DNA from: TMED88 sp964515335
Lineage (GTDB): Bacteria; Myxococcota_A; UBA9160; UBA4427
Assembly (NCBI GenBank): GCA_964515335.1
Contig: CAZETS010000010.1
Location: forward strand, 1-64,000
Direction of reading: 5' to 3'
Length of the DNA stretch: 64,000 nt
In this document: in pieces, positions 26,578 to 35,775 of the stretch
Layout of the letters: the number at the start of each line of letters is the position of its first letter
How positions within the stretch are numbered: the first letter of the stretch is position 1
The notes under the pieces: generated by a model
Told to the model about the DNA's origin: nothing
What the model saw: only the letters and a program-made list of their open reading frames with translations
Databases searched by the model: none
Program-made: the position numbers and the translations under genes

Positions 26578-28038
26578 CTATCCGAAGTGCGGCGGCACCC
26601 GGTCCGCCCAGGGCGCCGCCTCCTCGAGCTCGGCGGCCACCCGCAGCAGCTGCCGCTCGGCCCCGTAGCGCCCCACGAGCTGCACGCCGAGGGGCAGGCC
26701 GGCCGGCCAAGCGTCGTCGCCCTGCGTGGCGCCGCCGGGCAGCGAGATGGCCGGCTGCCCCGACAGGTTGAAGGGCAGCGTGAACACCCCGTAGGGCGCC
26801 GACAGCAGGAAGCCGCGCAGCGGCTCCTCGCGTGTCGAGCCGAGCGTGCCGATGCGCACCGGGGGCGCGGCCTGGGTGGGTGTCACCAGCAGATCGAAGC
26901 CGCTCTCCCACCAGGTGGCCAACCGCCGCCCGAAGCCGTGCACGAACTCGATGCTCGCGAGCAGCTGCGGGGCCGGGACCTCCGAACCGCGGCGGCCGAG
27001 CTCCCAGGTGAGCGGCTCGACGTCGTCCTCGCCGACCGTGATCCCCACCTTCTCGCCCCACGACTGCAGGGCGCGCGCCACGTTGGTGCCGACCACCGTC
27101 ACGTAGTGGCCGACCGTGGCCGGGTCTTCGAGCGCCGGGGGATGCGCGACCTCGACGTGATGGCCGAGCTCCTGCAGCCGCTCGCCGCAACGCTCGACGG
27201 CGGCCACCATGTCGCCGTGCACCGGGATGTCGCGCGGCGCCGACTTCATCAGGCCGACGCGCAGGGGCGTGCGTCGATCCGCCGGCGCGGTCGCGAACGG
27301 CTCTGCGGGCGGCGGCGCGAAGTAGGGATCGCCGGGCATCGGTCCGGCCACCACGTCGAGCAGCGCCGCCGAGTCGCGCACCGACCGCGACACCACGAAC
27401 TCGCACGAGAAGCCGCTCCAACGCTCGCCGAGCCCGGGGCCGAACGAGCAGCGGCCGCGGGACGGCTTCAGGCCGACCAGTCCGCACATGCTCGCCGGTC
27501 CGCGGATCGAGCCGCCGCCGTCGCTCGCGTGCGCGGCGGGCACGATGCCGGCGGCAACGGCCGCCGAGGCGCCGCCACTCGATCCGCCCGAGCTGTGTTC
27601 GGTGTTCCAGGGGTTGCGGGTCGGCCCGTAGGCGACGGGCTCGCTGGTGGGCAGCAACGCCAGCTCGGGCGTGTTGGTGCGGCCGAGCGAGACGAGCCCC
27701 GCGCGCACGAGCTTCGTCGTGAAGTAGCTGTCGACCGGGGCCACGTAACCCGCCCGTTTCACGAAGCCGAGTCCGGCGTGGACCGGCCGGCCGGCCTCTT
27801 CGCCGCCGACGTCCTTCATGAGGAACGGCACACCGCGAAACGGCCCCTGCGGCAGGTCGGCGCTGCGCGCTGCAGCGGACGCCGCGTCGAGGCTCGTGTG
27901 GATGACGGCGTTCAGCTCGGGGTTCAGTCGCTCGAGGCGGGCGATCGCGGCGTCGACCAGCTCGCTGGGCGAAACCCTGCCCTCGCGCACCCACTCGGCT
28001 TGCCCGACCGCATCGAGACGCGCCAGCTCATCGGACAT
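26578..28038 (-). CDS. Amidase-signature family amidase
   Basis: The 486-residue Ser-cisSer-Lys amidase hydrolyses a C-N amide bond. Visible features are the catalytic Lys (VPFLMKDVGG), the Gly/Ser-rich signature (SSGGSSGGASAAVAAGIVP) and SDGGGSIRGPASMCGLVGLKPS carrying the cis-Ser and nucleophile Ser. Length is normal for the family. There is no GatB/GatC neighbour and the length and ends differ from GatA, so it is a stand-alone amidase rather than the tRNA amidotransferase. It starts 3 nt after the stop of the upstream unknown gene. Confidence 0.9.
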   Translation of the reverse strand: MSDELARLDAVGQAEWVREGRVSPSELVDAAIARLERLNPELNAVIHTSLDAASAAARSADLPQGPFRGVPFLMKDVGGEEAGRPVHAGLGFVKRAGYVAPVDSYFTTKLVRAGLVSLGRTNTPELALLPTSEPVAYGPTRNPWNTEHSSGGSSGGASAAVAAGIVPAAHASDGGGSIRGPASMCGLVGLKPSRGRCSFGPGLGERWSGFSCEFVVSRSVRDSAALLDVVAGPMPGDPYFAPPPAEPFATAPADRRTPLRVGLMKSAPRDIPVHGDMVAAVERCGERLQELGHHVEVAHPPALEDPATVGHYVTVVGTNVARALQSWGEKVGITVGEDDVEPLTWELGRRGSEVPAPQLLASIEFVHGFGRRLATWWESGFDLLVTPTQAAPPVRIGTLGSTREEPLRGFLLSAPYGVFTLPFNLSGQPAISLPGGATQGDDAWPAGLPLGVQLVGRYGAERQLLRVAAELEEAAPWADRVPPHFG

Positions 28039-28041
28039 CCG

Positions 28042-28473
28042 TCACCTCCCCGTCGCTTCGCCGACCCGGACCACCCCGTCCTCGTAGCGCAGTGCGATCA
28101 CCTTCGGGCTCTCGTCGTCCTCGCGAAACTGCATCCGCAGCTCGCGCACGGCCCCCGCACCGCTCGCCGCGCCCTCGCCGTCGCCGCCCGGCCACGCGCG
28201 CGTGATGGTATTGCCCGCCACCCGCCACCAGGGCTCCTCCTCGTCGAGCGGTGCGAGCTTGATCGACTGCACCTCCTCGGGGGCGGCGACGTGTCGCAAC
28301 AGCAGCCGCTGGTGGGCGCGATCGGCCGCGACGAGGATGCGGCCCACGTCGAACGTCAGCAGATAGCCGGCGCCACGCTGCGGATCGGCGTCGCCGTCGG
28401 CCGTGACGAGCTGCTCGGCGCGCAGCAGGCGCCCCCTCGACTCGGCGGCACGCTCGAAAAGCTCGATTCCCAC
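28042..28473 (-). CDS. Uncharacterised small soluble protein
   Basis: The 143-residue product is mostly beta-strand and hydrophilic, with a core reading GYLLTFDVGRILVAADRAH and ending in ALRYEDGVVRVGEATGR. No family is recognised. The GTG at 28473 is chosen because GGAGG lies 8 nt upstream; a longer open frame upstream lacks a ribosome site and would run into the divergent gene. It heads the minus-strand group ending at 24496. Confidence 0.6.
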   Translation of the reverse strand: MGIELFERAAESRGRLLRAEQLVTADGDADPQRGAGYLLTFDVGRILVAADRAHQRLLLRHVAAPEEVQSIKLAPLDEEEPWWRVAGNTITRAWPGGDGEGAASGAGAVRELRMQFREDDESPKVIALRYEDGVVRVGEATGR

Positions 28474-28575
28474 CCCGGCCTCCGCACGACTCCGCGCCGC
28501 CGGGTGCGCGGAGAGAAGAACGGAGTCTACACTGGCCGGCCGCGCCGGAAAGCGATCACAGGGAGGCGGGCCCGC

Positions 28576-28836
28576 GTGGACCTCGACGACGATCGGCGAT
28601 TGGTCGTGCCCGACGGCCTCTCCGTCAGGCGGCGCCGGCACGACAGGAGTTGGTCGGCCCGCGATCTCGTCGCGGCGATCGGCGACGCCAGCTTCGTCGC
28701 GACCGGCCTGCGCGAGACCATCACGCCCGACGAGGTGCGCGGCATCGAGGAGCGCGACGAGGCGGTCCCGTATGCGACGCTCCGGCTGCTGGCGCGCGGG
28801 CTCGACTGCGACCCCGTCGACATCATGCGCGACTGA
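28576..28836 (+). CDS. Small HTH (XRE-like) DNA-binding protein
   Basis: The 86-residue product matches the five-helix XRE pattern: SVRRRRHDRSWSARDLVAAI, then GIEERDEAVPYATLRLLARG, ending DCDPVDIM. There is an insertion in the turn region. The GTG start follows GGGAGG at 28561-28566 by 9 nt. It could autoregulate and control the following GST-like and oxidoreductase genes (23-bp gap). Target unknown. Confidence 0.6.
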   Translation: MDLDDDRRLVVPDGLSVRRRRHDRSWSARDLVAAIGDASFVATGLRETITPDEVRGIEERDEAVPYATLRLLARGLDCDPVDIMRD

Positions 28837-28859
28837 GCGAGACCAGGGAGGAACCCGCG

Positions 28860-29657
28860 TTGGAAGATCGCTGGCTGGACGTCGACGAGGCGCGCACGAC
28901 CCGTGGACTTCGCCTCGTGATCACGGTCGGCGTGCCCGGGCCGTGGGGCGAGGGCGCCAAGGGCCTCTTCCACGTGAAGGGCATCCCGTTCGCACGCGTC
29001 GCACAGGCGCCGGGCCGCGCCAACGAAGCGCTCGTCGCCTGGACGGGCGAGTCGAATGCCCCGCAGGCCGTCTACGACGACGAGCCGCCGCGCAATCGCT
29101 GGAACGACCTGGTGCTGCTCGCGGAGCGGCTCGCCCCCGAGCCTCGACTCGTGCCCGAAGAGGCCGGCCTGCGCGCCACCCTGTTCGGCCTGCTCCACGA
29201 GCTGTGCGGCGAGGACGGGTTCGGGTGGAACCGGCGGCAGCTGCTGTTCGCGCCGGTCATGGACCTTCCCGAGGAGCATCCGGCGCGGGCCTCCGCGACC
29301 GCCATGGCGACCCGTTACGGGTGGAGCGAGCAGGCGGCCGCACGCGCGCCGGCCCGGTGCGCCGAGATCGCCGGGCTGCTCGCGGAGCGACTCGCCGCCC
29401 AGCAGGCGCGCGGCAGCGAGTACCTGATCGGCGACTCGCTGACCGCTCTCGACATCTACTGGGCGGCGTTCGCGGCGCTCGTCGATCCGCTTCCCGAGGA
29501 CGTCTGCCCGATGTCGCCGGCGATGCGCGCCGCGTACGGGATGAAGAACGAGGTGATCGAAGCCGCCGTGACGCCCGAGCTGCTCGCGCACCGCGACCTC
29601 GTCTACCAACGCCACCTCGAACTTCCGATCGATCTCGGCCCCGACGCCGAAACTTAG
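28860..29657 (+). CDS. Glutathione S-transferase-like protein
   Basis: The 265-residue protein has an N-terminal thioredoxin-like region (KGLFHVKGIPFARVAQ) and a helical C-terminal half with SEYLIGDSLTALDIYWAAF. The latter is the GST C-terminal N-capping signature (G-D-S-L-T-A-x-D). The TTG start is supported by GGGAGG upstream. Ten nucleotides separate it from the FAD oxidoreductase, so the two probably act together. Substrate unknown. Confidence 0.72.
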   Translation: MEDRWLDVDEARTTRGLRLVITVGVPGPWGEGAKGLFHVKGIPFARVAQAPGRANEALVAWTGESNAPQAVYDDEPPRNRWNDLVLLAERLAPEPRLVPEEAGLRATLFGLLHELCGEDGFGWNRRQLLFAPVMDLPEEHPARASATAMATRYGWSEQAAARAPARCAEIAGLLAERLAAQQARGSEYLIGDSLTALDIYWAAFAALVDPLPEDVCPMSPAMRAAYGMKNEVIEAAVTPELLAHRDLVYQRHLELPIDLGPDAET

Positions 29658-29667
29658 GAGCCTCGCG

Positions 29668-30948
29668 ATGAGCGACCCCGCGCCCCCTCGGCAGACCATC
29701 AGCGAGCCCGCTCGCGACACGCCGGTGCGTCACGAGGCGGACGTGCTGGTGGTCGGCGGGGGCTCGGCGGGCGTCGCCGCCGCGGCGGCCGCCGCACGAG
29801 AGGGCGCCGACGTGCTGCTCGTCGAGCGAACCGGCTACCTCGGCGGGCTCGCCACGGGCGGGCTGATCATCCTGCTGCTCACCCTCGACGACGGCCGCGG
29901 CCGTCAGGTGATCGCGGGCCTGTGTCAGGAAGCCACCGAGCGGCTCGTGGCGCGCGGCGCGGCCTTCCATCCTCCGCGCGAGCAGTGGGGAAGCGAGCGC
30001 GAAGCATGGATCGACGAGTCGCGGCGTTGGGGGCTCGTGTGGGGGAGCGCGCCGCACCGCGTCCGCTACTCGGTTGCCTACGACGGCGCCGTCCTCAAGG
30101 GCGTGCTCGACGACATGCTCCGCGACGCCGGCGCGCGCACGCTCTTCCACGCATGGGCGTGCGAGCCGATCGTCGAGGACGGGCGCGTCTCGGCCGTCAC
30201 GTTCCAGAGCAAGGCCGGCCGCTTCGCGGTGCGCGCCCACACGGTGATCGACACCACCGGCGACGGCGACCTCTTCAGCGCCGCGGGCTGCGAGCACGAG
30301 AGCGAAAGGGTGCTGCCGTGGATGTGGTTCACCGTCGGCGGCGTCGACGTCGATCGCGCCATGGCGTCCGGCGCCGGCTGCTTCCAGACCATCGGGCGCG
30401 GCAAGGTGCTCTTTCCCTGGGGCTCGATCGAGAAGATCGGGCGCATCGACGCGACGGCGCCCGAGGACCTGACCCACGCCGAGATCGAGTGCCGGCGCCG
30501 CGTACTCGCCGAGTTCGAGCGCGTCCGCGCCGAGATGCCGGGCTTCGAGGACGCGCACCTCTGCCAGGTCGCCGACCAGCTCGGCATCACGGAGAGCCGA
30601 CGGCTCGTCGGCCGGAAGGTGCTGCGGCGCGAGCATGTCGACAGCGCCTCGTCCGACACCGTCGCGATCACGGGACACTGGACGAAGTACGGCGCCGTCT
30701 ATCACATCCCGTTCGGCGCCCTGCTGCCCCGCGAGCTACGCAACCTGCTGGCGGCCGGACGCTGCATCTCGGTCGACCACCGCGTCCACCACGCCACCAA
30801 GGAGATCCCGGCCTGCATGGCGACCGGCGAAGCGGCCGGGACCGCGGCCGCACTGGCCGTGCAGAGCGGCATCGACGCGTGCGAGGTCGACGTGAACGCG
30901 CTGCGCGACACTCTCGCGAAGCGCGGCGCGATCGTCGATCCGGCCTGA
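29668..30948 (+). CDS. FAD-dependent oxidoreductase (FAD_oxidored family)
   Basis: The 426-residue protein has a Rossmann dinucleotide-binding start (ADVLVVGGGSAGVAAAAAAA), an acidic strand end (LLVERTGYLGG) and a second FAD contact (VIDTTGDGDLFSAAG). The C-terminal part has LLAAGRCISVDH and ACMATGEAAGTAAALA, typical of the PF12831-type flavoproteins. There is no signal peptide. No catalytic substrate signature is recognised. GAGCC precedes the ATG, and the gene is probably co-transcribed with the GST-like gene. Confidence 0.88.
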   Translation: MSDPAPPRQTISEPARDTPVRHEADVLVVGGGSAGVAAAAAAAREGADVLLVERTGYLGGLATGGLIILLLTLDDGRGRQVIAGLCQEATERLVARGAAFHPPREQWGSEREAWIDESRRWGLVWGSAPHRVRYSVAYDGAVLKGVLDDMLRDAGARTLFHAWACEPIVEDGRVSAVTFQSKAGRFAVRAHTVIDTTGDGDLFSAAGCEHESERVLPWMWFTVGGVDVDRAMASGAGCFQTIGRGKVLFPWGSIEKIGRIDATAPEDLTHAEIECRRRVLAEFERVRAEMPGFEDAHLCQVADQLGITESRRLVGRKVLRREHVDSASSDTVAITGHWTKYGAVYHIPFGALLPRELRNLLAAGRCISVDHRVHHATKEIPACMATGEAAGTAAALAVQSGIDACEVDVNALRDTLAKRGAIVDPA

Positions 30949-31046
30949 GCGGCGCCCCGGCCGGCTCGCCCGAGCCCGTCGTCATGGTGCCATCCCCATG
31001 CGGGTGTGGTAGCCATTCACCATTGCCTCGCCGGGACACCGCCGAC

Positions 31047-31733
31047 GTGACCGAACCCCTCACGATTCCGCCGCCCGACCCCGCGCGGCCGCCGCTGCGG
31101 GCCAACGTGTTCGCCTGCGCGCAGACGACGGCCACCACCCTCGTGCCGCTCTTTCCCTATCTCGACGAAGGCGCGATCGTGCCCTGCGTATCGGTCTTCC
31201 GCGGCGGACCGGGTCGGCGCTACGGGCGCTTCCAGCACTTCAACACCGTCGACGAGGTGATCATGATGTTCGGCTCGCCGCCGGGCATGGTCTTCGTCGG
31301 CCCCAAGCTCCACCCGGTCGGCGCTCCCTTCGGAGACGAAGACGTCGAGGACCCGGGCAGCACGTCGGTGGCCCTGATCACCCAGCGGCAGGTCATCGGT
31401 GACTCCCAACGCGAGGAGTACCGCTTTCTCTGCGAAGGTTGCCAGCGCCGGCTCTCGGTCTTCGGCTTCGACGCGACGCCCGCGAAGCGAGGCGAGCAGC
31501 CGCCGCACGCGCCCTTCCCGACCCTCGTCGAAGGACGCGCAGCCGCCGAGCAGCACAACGCCCGCGAAGCCGACCTGACCTGCCGGCACTGCGGCCACGA
31601 GAATGCGCCCTTCCCGGTCGAGTACTGGGGCTGGACCGAGTACGCCGAGCAGACACGGGTGGCGGCCCACGCCGAGCAGTCGATGCGCGCCGCGAGCGCC
31701 GCCGTCGTGGGCGAGCGCGAAGCGGAGGCCTGA
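31047..31733 (+). CDS. Uncharacterised protein with two CxxC zinc-ribbon pairs
   Basis: The 228-residue protein has an N-terminal beta-rich, possibly cupin-like part (RFQHFNTVDEVIMMFGS) and a zinc-ribbon region built from FLCEGC and LTCRHCGH. The GTG start is a choice: an in-frame ATG at 30984 would add 21 residues including another Cys-rich patch, and neither has a clear ribosome site. The next gene, 5 nt downstream, has a similar FCCEGCGHELH motif, so the two may form a complex or a two-component enzyme. Confidence 0.55.
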   Translation: MTEPLTIPPPDPARPPLRANVFACAQTTATTLVPLFPYLDEGAIVPCVSVFRGGPGRRYGRFQHFNTVDEVIMMFGSPPGMVFVGPKLHPVGAPFGDEDVEDPGSTSVALITQRQVIGDSQREEYRFLCEGCQRRLSVFGFDATPAKRGEQPPHAPFPTLVEGRAAAEQHNAREADLTCRHCGHENAPFPVEYWGWTEYAEQTRVAAHAEQSMRAASAAVVGEREAEA

Positions 31734-31738
31734 GCCCG

Positions 31739-32296
31739 ATGGCCGGTCCGTATACGGGATGGAGCTACGCGCTCGCCGCCGAGGCCGGCCCCTACGACGA
31801 GCGCTCGCTGCTGCCCGAGGACCTCGACATCGCGCTGACCATCGGCCGCAGCGACCGCCCTCAGCCATTCCACCTGATCTGCCAGCACGACACGGTGCTC
31901 GTCGCGATGGCCGGCGCGGGGCGCGTCGAGTTCGCGGAGGGCAGCGTGCGCTGGTTCGACTACGCGCTCGGCGACGTCGTCTACGTGCCCGCCGGCATGC
32001 CGCACCGCATCGTGCCGGGCGAGGTCTCGGTCCATCACCGCTTCAAGCTTCCCGAGTCCGAGCTCGAGGGCGTGGCCTTCTGCTGCGAAGGCTGCGGGCA
32101 CGAGCTGCATCGCCGCCTCTGGTCGCTGGCCGACGAACTGCCGCAGGAGGGTTACCTCCGCGGCTGCCAGGAGTTCAACGAAGACGCCCGCAGGCGCAAG
32201 TGCGCGCGCTGCGGCGACGAGCGCCCGCCCGTGGATCTCGACGGCTTCCGGTGGCAGGAGATCGCCCGGGCGCAGCGCGCGCCGGGCGGCGCTTAG
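31739..32296 (+). CDS. Cupin-fold protein with rubredoxin-like Cys pairs
   Basis: The 185-residue protein has a cupin core (FDYALGDVVYVPAGMPHRIVPGE) and a C-terminal metal-binding part with FCCEGCGH and KCARCGDE. This layout resembles bacterial 3-hydroxyanthranilate 3,4-dioxygenases, which carry a rubredoxin-like iron site at the C-terminus, but the catalytic His-Glu-His motif is not clear, so the reaction is not assigned. It is adjacent to a second protein with a similar FLCEGC motif. Confidence 0.55.
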   Translation: MAGPYTGWSYALAAEAGPYDERSLLPEDLDIALTIGRSDRPQPFHLICQHDTVLVAMAGAGRVEFAEGSVRWFDYALGDVVYVPAGMPHRIVPGEVSVHHRFKLPESELEGVAFCCEGCGHELHRRLWSLADELPQEGYLRGCQEFNEDARRRKCARCGDERPPVDLDGFRWQEIARAQRAPGGA

Positions 32297-32348
32297 CCAC
32301 CCCTGCCCGGCGATCGGTCGCTTGGCGGCGCGCTCGCTTCGCGTCGCG

Positions 32349-33056
32349 TCACGAGCGCGACGACGCGACGCGAGCGCGACGCGTCACACGGCCGCGACGG
32401 TCGCCGCGCGCCTGCCAGGCCGCGCGGATCCACGCAAAGCCGTGACGCAGGCTCGGGTCGAGTCGCCAGAGCAGGCCGCAGACGCGGCGGCGGGCGCGCC
32501 CGTCGACCTCGGCGGCGACGCGGACGAGCATGTCCCGCGCCTCGCACTGCTGCCGCGACCGCGCCAGCAGGCGCGCGAGGTCGAGCGCCGTGCCGGCGTC
32601 CTGCGGGGCGAGATCGCGCGCCGCACGCAGCAGGGCGATCGCCTCGGGGCGGCGGCGGCGGCCGCGCATCCGCGCGCCGCCCTCGAGGAGGGCCTCTCGG
32701 GCACGCTCCGGCTGCCGGCGATGCAGCTCGAGCTCGGCGATGGATCGCCAGGCCTCGTAGCTTCGCGGCAGGCGCTTCGCGGCCTCGCGGTAGATCGCCA
32801 ACGCCTGATCGGCGCGGCCGGCCTCGAGGTTCGCCCGAGCGGCGTGCTCGAACGACCGCCAGGCGTCGAAGTGCTGCCCGGTGCGGGCGAGCAGCGGCGC
32901 GACGCGCCGGTGGAGATCGGCGTTGCGCGGCTCGGCGGCCAGGACGCGACGGTAGAGGGCGATCGCCCGGCGCCACTGGCGGCGGGTGCGCGCCCGCTCG
33001 GCGTCCTGGAGGATCCGCGTGCGATCATAGATCTTGCGTCTCGAGGCGAACCGCAC
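32349..33056 (-). CDS. Tetratricopeptide-repeat protein
   Basis: About 235 residues consist of Arg-rich TPR helices, for example RRAIALYRRVLAAEPRNADL, then ADQALAIYREAAKRLPRSYEAW and RPEAIALLRAARDLAPQDAGTA. The C-terminus is strongly basic. The GTG at 33056 is chosen because it starts the first conserved helix. A TTG at 33197 would give 282 residues with an unconserved N-terminus. TPR proteins are protein-protein adaptors; no partner can be inferred. Confidence 0.6.
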   Translation of the reverse strand: MRFASRRKIYDRTRILQDAERARTRRQWRRAIALYRRVLAAEPRNADLHRRVAPLLARTGQHFDAWRSFEHAARANLEAGRADQALAIYREAAKRLPRSYEAWRSIAELELHRRQPERAREALLEGGARMRGRRRRPEAIALLRAARDLAPQDAGTALDLARLLARSRQQCEARDMLVRVAAEVDGRARRRVCGLLWRLDPSLRHGFAWIRAAWQARGDRRGRVTRRARVASSRS

Positions 33057-33234
33057 GGCTGCTGGCCGGCTCCCTTCTCGTCTTTCGTCCGGTGATCCGC
33101 TGACCCGTTGCTCATCGTCGATCTTCCGCCGCCGGCGCGTGACCAGCCTCACGAGCGAGGCCCGGGCGCTCGCGGATCCGCAAGCCGCGTGCAACACCGC
33201 CGTCGATCCGAAGCCGATCGACTATGCTGGGCCA

Positions 33235-33849
33235 ATGGGCGCCCTCGGCCGCACCCCGCATCCGGACCTGACGAAGAACCTGGCGCTGATCGGCGGGCGC
33301 GGGTGTGGGAAGAGCTCGATCGCGAAGCGGCTCGCGCGCTGCAACCGCGGCTTCATGCTCTTCTCGATCGACGCGCTCATCCGCTACGAGTGCGGGGCCC
33401 GGAGCATTCCCGAAATCGTCGACCGCGAGGGTTGGGCGGGCTTCCGCGAGCACGAGTACGAAGTGGTGAAGAAGGTGGCGGCCTTCTCGAACGGCGCGCT
33501 GATCGATTGCGGGGGCGGCATAGTGGTCGACCTCGACGCGAGCGGCGAAGAGGTGTTCAGCCGGCGCAAGGTCGAGGCGCTGCGCAAGAACACGCTGGTC
33601 GTCTACCTGGCGCGAGACGCCGACTACCTGGCGTCCCGCATCGGCGGCGACCCGAATCGTCCCGCGCTGTCGGATTCGCTCGATTTCGAGGCCATCATGG
33701 CGCGTCGGGATCCCTGGTACCGCGAGGCGTCCGACGTCGTGGTGGACTGCGGGGGGCGCTCGAAGACGGAGCTCGCGCACTCGGTCCTCGCGTGGTTCTA
33801 CGAGCGCATCGGGGTCGACCCGGCCGAGGCCGACCGCGCGCTATCCTGA
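33235..33849 (+). CDS. aroK: Shikimate kinase
   Basis: The 204-residue kinase phosphorylates shikimate using ATP in the chorismate pathway. Walker A is GGRGCGKSS (residues 20-28), the shikimate-binding GGG is IDCGGGIV, and the lid Arg region is DPNRPALSD. An unusual feature is the long spacing and the loss of the usual TLGGG wording. The ATG is chosen because the conserved fold begins at residue 14. A TATGCT box lies 6 nt before it, suggesting a leaderless transcript. No other aro gene is adjacent. Confidence 0.82.
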   Translation: MGALGRTPHPDLTKNLALIGGRGCGKSSIAKRLARCNRGFMLFSIDALIRYECGARSIPEIVDREGWAGFREHEYEVVKKVAAFSNGALIDCGGGIVVDLDASGEEVFSRRKVEALRKNTLVVYLARDADYLASRIGGDPNRPALSDSLDFEAIMARRDPWYREASDVVVDCGGRSKTELAHSVLAWFYERIGVDPAEADRALS

Positions 33850-33885
33850 GAGGCCGGCAACCAAGCCGGTGCCAGGAGGGCCGAC

Positions 33886-35067
33886 ATGCCGGGTGCACTC
33901 GACGGCTTTCGCATCATCGATGCGACACAGGTCATCTCCGGGCCGCTCGCCACGCGCATCCTCGCCGACCAGGGCGCCGACGTCATCAAGGTCGAGCCGC
34001 CGGGCGGCGACATCCTCAGGCACATGGGCGGCATCTCGGGGCTGTCGCCGACCTTCGTCACCACCAACCGCTCGAAGCGGTCGGTCGTCCTCGACCTCAA
34101 GCTGGATGAGGCGCTCGCCGCCCTGAAGAAGCTCGTCGTCGGAGCGGACGTCTTCATCCAGAACAGCCGGCCCGGCCGGGCCGAGCGCATGGGGATCGGC
34201 GCCGACGAGCTGCGCGCCATCAACCCGCGGCTCGTCTACGTGTCGATCTGCGGCTTCGGCGAAGACGGCCCCTACGCCCACAAGCGCGTCTACGACCCGC
34301 TCATCCAGGGCATGTCGGGCCTCTGCGACATCCAGGGCGGTGTCGGCGAGCGGCCGCGACTCGTCCGCGTGATCGTGCCCGACAAGGTGACCGCGCTGAC
34401 GGCGGCCCAGAGCATCACCGCCGCCCTGCTGGCCCGCGAGCGCACCGGCGAGGGACAGCACGTGCGCATCTCGATGCTCGACGCGGTGATCTCGTTCATG
34501 TGGCCCGAGGGCATGGCGTACCACACGTTCGTCTCCGAGCACCTCCCCAGGCTCCAGCCCGTCGCGCGGCGCGACCTGGTCTACGAGACGGTGGACGGCT
34601 ACGTGATCGTGTCGACCGTGTCGCCGCGCGAGTGGCAGGGCTTCTGCCGTGGCGTCGAGCGGCCCGAGCTGCTCGAGGACCCGCGCTTCGAGGACGCCGC
34701 CGGGCTGGTCAAGAACGCCAAGGAACGGCTGGATCTGATGGCCGAGATCCTGCGCGAGAAGCCGACCGCCCACTGGCTCGAGGCGCTGGATCGCGAAGAC
34801 GTTCCGTGTGCCCCGGTGCTGCGGCGCGAGGACGTCCACCTCGACCCGCAGGTGCGCGCCAACGGCATCGTGGTGGAGGACGAGCACCCCGTGGCGGGCC
34901 TGGTCCGCCAACCGCGACCGGCCGAGCGCATGGACGCCACCCCGTCCGCCATCCAGCGCCACGCCCCGACGCTCGGCGAGCACACCGAAGAGGTGCTCGC
35001 CGAGGCGGGACTGGCAGCCGACGAAATCGGCGCGCTGCGCGACAGCGGCGCTCTCGGGCCCGCATGA
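33886..35067 (+). CDS. Family III CoA-transferase, CaiB/BaiF type
   Basis: The 393-residue enzyme has the family start LDGFRIIDATQVISGPLATR, the CoA-binding ADVFIQNSRPGRAERMG, and catalytic D166 in VIVPDKVTALTAA. The family exchanges CoA between acyl acids through an Asp-acyl anhydride and Asp-CoA intermediate. AGGAGG lies 8 nt before the ATG. The next gene (GST) overlaps by 4 nt (ATGA), so CoA transfer and glutathione chemistry may be linked. Substrate unknown. Confidence 0.92.
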   Translation: MPGALDGFRIIDATQVISGPLATRILADQGADVIKVEPPGGDILRHMGGISGLSPTFVTTNRSKRSVVLDLKLDEALAALKKLVVGADVFIQNSRPGRAERMGIGADELRAINPRLVYVSICGFGEDGPYAHKRVYDPLIQGMSGLCDIQGGVGERPRLVRVIVPDKVTALTAAQSITAALLARERTGEGQHVRISMLDAVISFMWPEGMAYHTFVSEHLPRLQPVARRDLVYETVDGYVIVSTVSPREWQGFCRGVERPELLEDPRFEDAAGLVKNAKERLDLMAEILREKPTAHWLEALDREDVPCAPVLRREDVHLDPQVRANGIVVEDEHPVAGLVRQPRPAERMDATPSAIQRHAPTLGEHTEEVLAEAGLAADEIGALRDSGALGPA

Positions 35068-35768
35068 GCGGCAACGCCGGGCAAGCAGAAGCCGGCGCGC
35101 CGGCGCGCCGCGTCTGGGGGATCGGCACGCCGCGCACCCTGCGGGTCCACTGGATGCTCGAAGAGCTGGGGCTCGAGTACGAAACACAGCCCGTGATGCC
35201 GCGGCACCCGTCGATGGACGAGCCCGCGTTCCTCGACCGCTCGCTGCGCGGCAAGGTGCCCATCTACGAAGAGCACGACGTCGTGATGGGCGAGAGCGGC
35301 GCGATCGTCGCCTGGCTGGCCGACCGCTACAGCGATCGCGCCCTGCTCGTGCCGCCGGTCGGCACGCCCGCGCGCGCGGCGTGCACCGACCTCTGCCAGT
35401 ACGCGCTCTGCGAGCTCGACTCGCCGCTGTACACGATCCGCCTCCACGGCGGCCTGCCCGAGATCTACGGCGAGGCGCCCGCCGCGGTGGCGGCCGCGCG
35501 CGAGTACTTCGCGCGCATGTCGGGCGAGATCGAACGCCGCCTCGAGGACGGCCGCCCGCACCTGCTCGGCGACCGCTTCACGATCGCCGACCTGCTGGTC
35601 GTCTCCTGCATCGACTGGGCGCACGTGCTGAAGATCGAGCTGGGCGACCCGCTCGTGGCGCTGCGCCACCGGGTCGCCCAGCGCCCCGCCTACCTGGCCG
35701 CCATGGCGACGAACTTCCCGCCCGAGGCGCTCGCCCACATCGCGGGAAAAGCGGGAGCGCCGGCGTAG
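35064..35768 (+). CDS. Glutathione S-transferase
   Basis: The 234-residue protein has a thioredoxin-like N-terminal domain (RVWGIGTPRTLRVHWMLEEL, then RGKVPIYEEHDVVMGESGAI with the cis-Pro and glutathione Glu-Ser pair) and an all-helical C-terminal domain ending LLGDRFTIADLLVVSCI. Likely a detoxifying or biosynthetic GST. The start overlaps the stop of the CoA-transferase by 4 nt, implying translational coupling. The substrate cannot be determined. Confidence 0.92.
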   Translation: MSGNAGQAEAGAPARRVWGIGTPRTLRVHWMLEELGLEYETQPVMPRHPSMDEPAFLDRSLRGKVPIYEEHDVVMGESGAIVAWLADRYSDRALLVPPVGTPARAACTDLCQYALCELDSPLYTIRLHGGLPEIYGEAPAAVAAAREYFARMSGEIERRLEDGRPHLLGDRFTIADLLVVSCIDWAHVLKIELGDPLVALRHRVAQRPAYLAAMATNFPPEALAHIAGKAGAPA

Positions 35769-35775
35769 CTCGCGC

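Noticed and set aside
31739..32296. Firm assignment as 3-hydroxyanthranilate 3,4-dioxygenase
   Set aside because: The rubredoxin-like Cys pairs fit, but the catalytic His/Glu motif is not clear and no kynurenine-pathway gene is adjacent.
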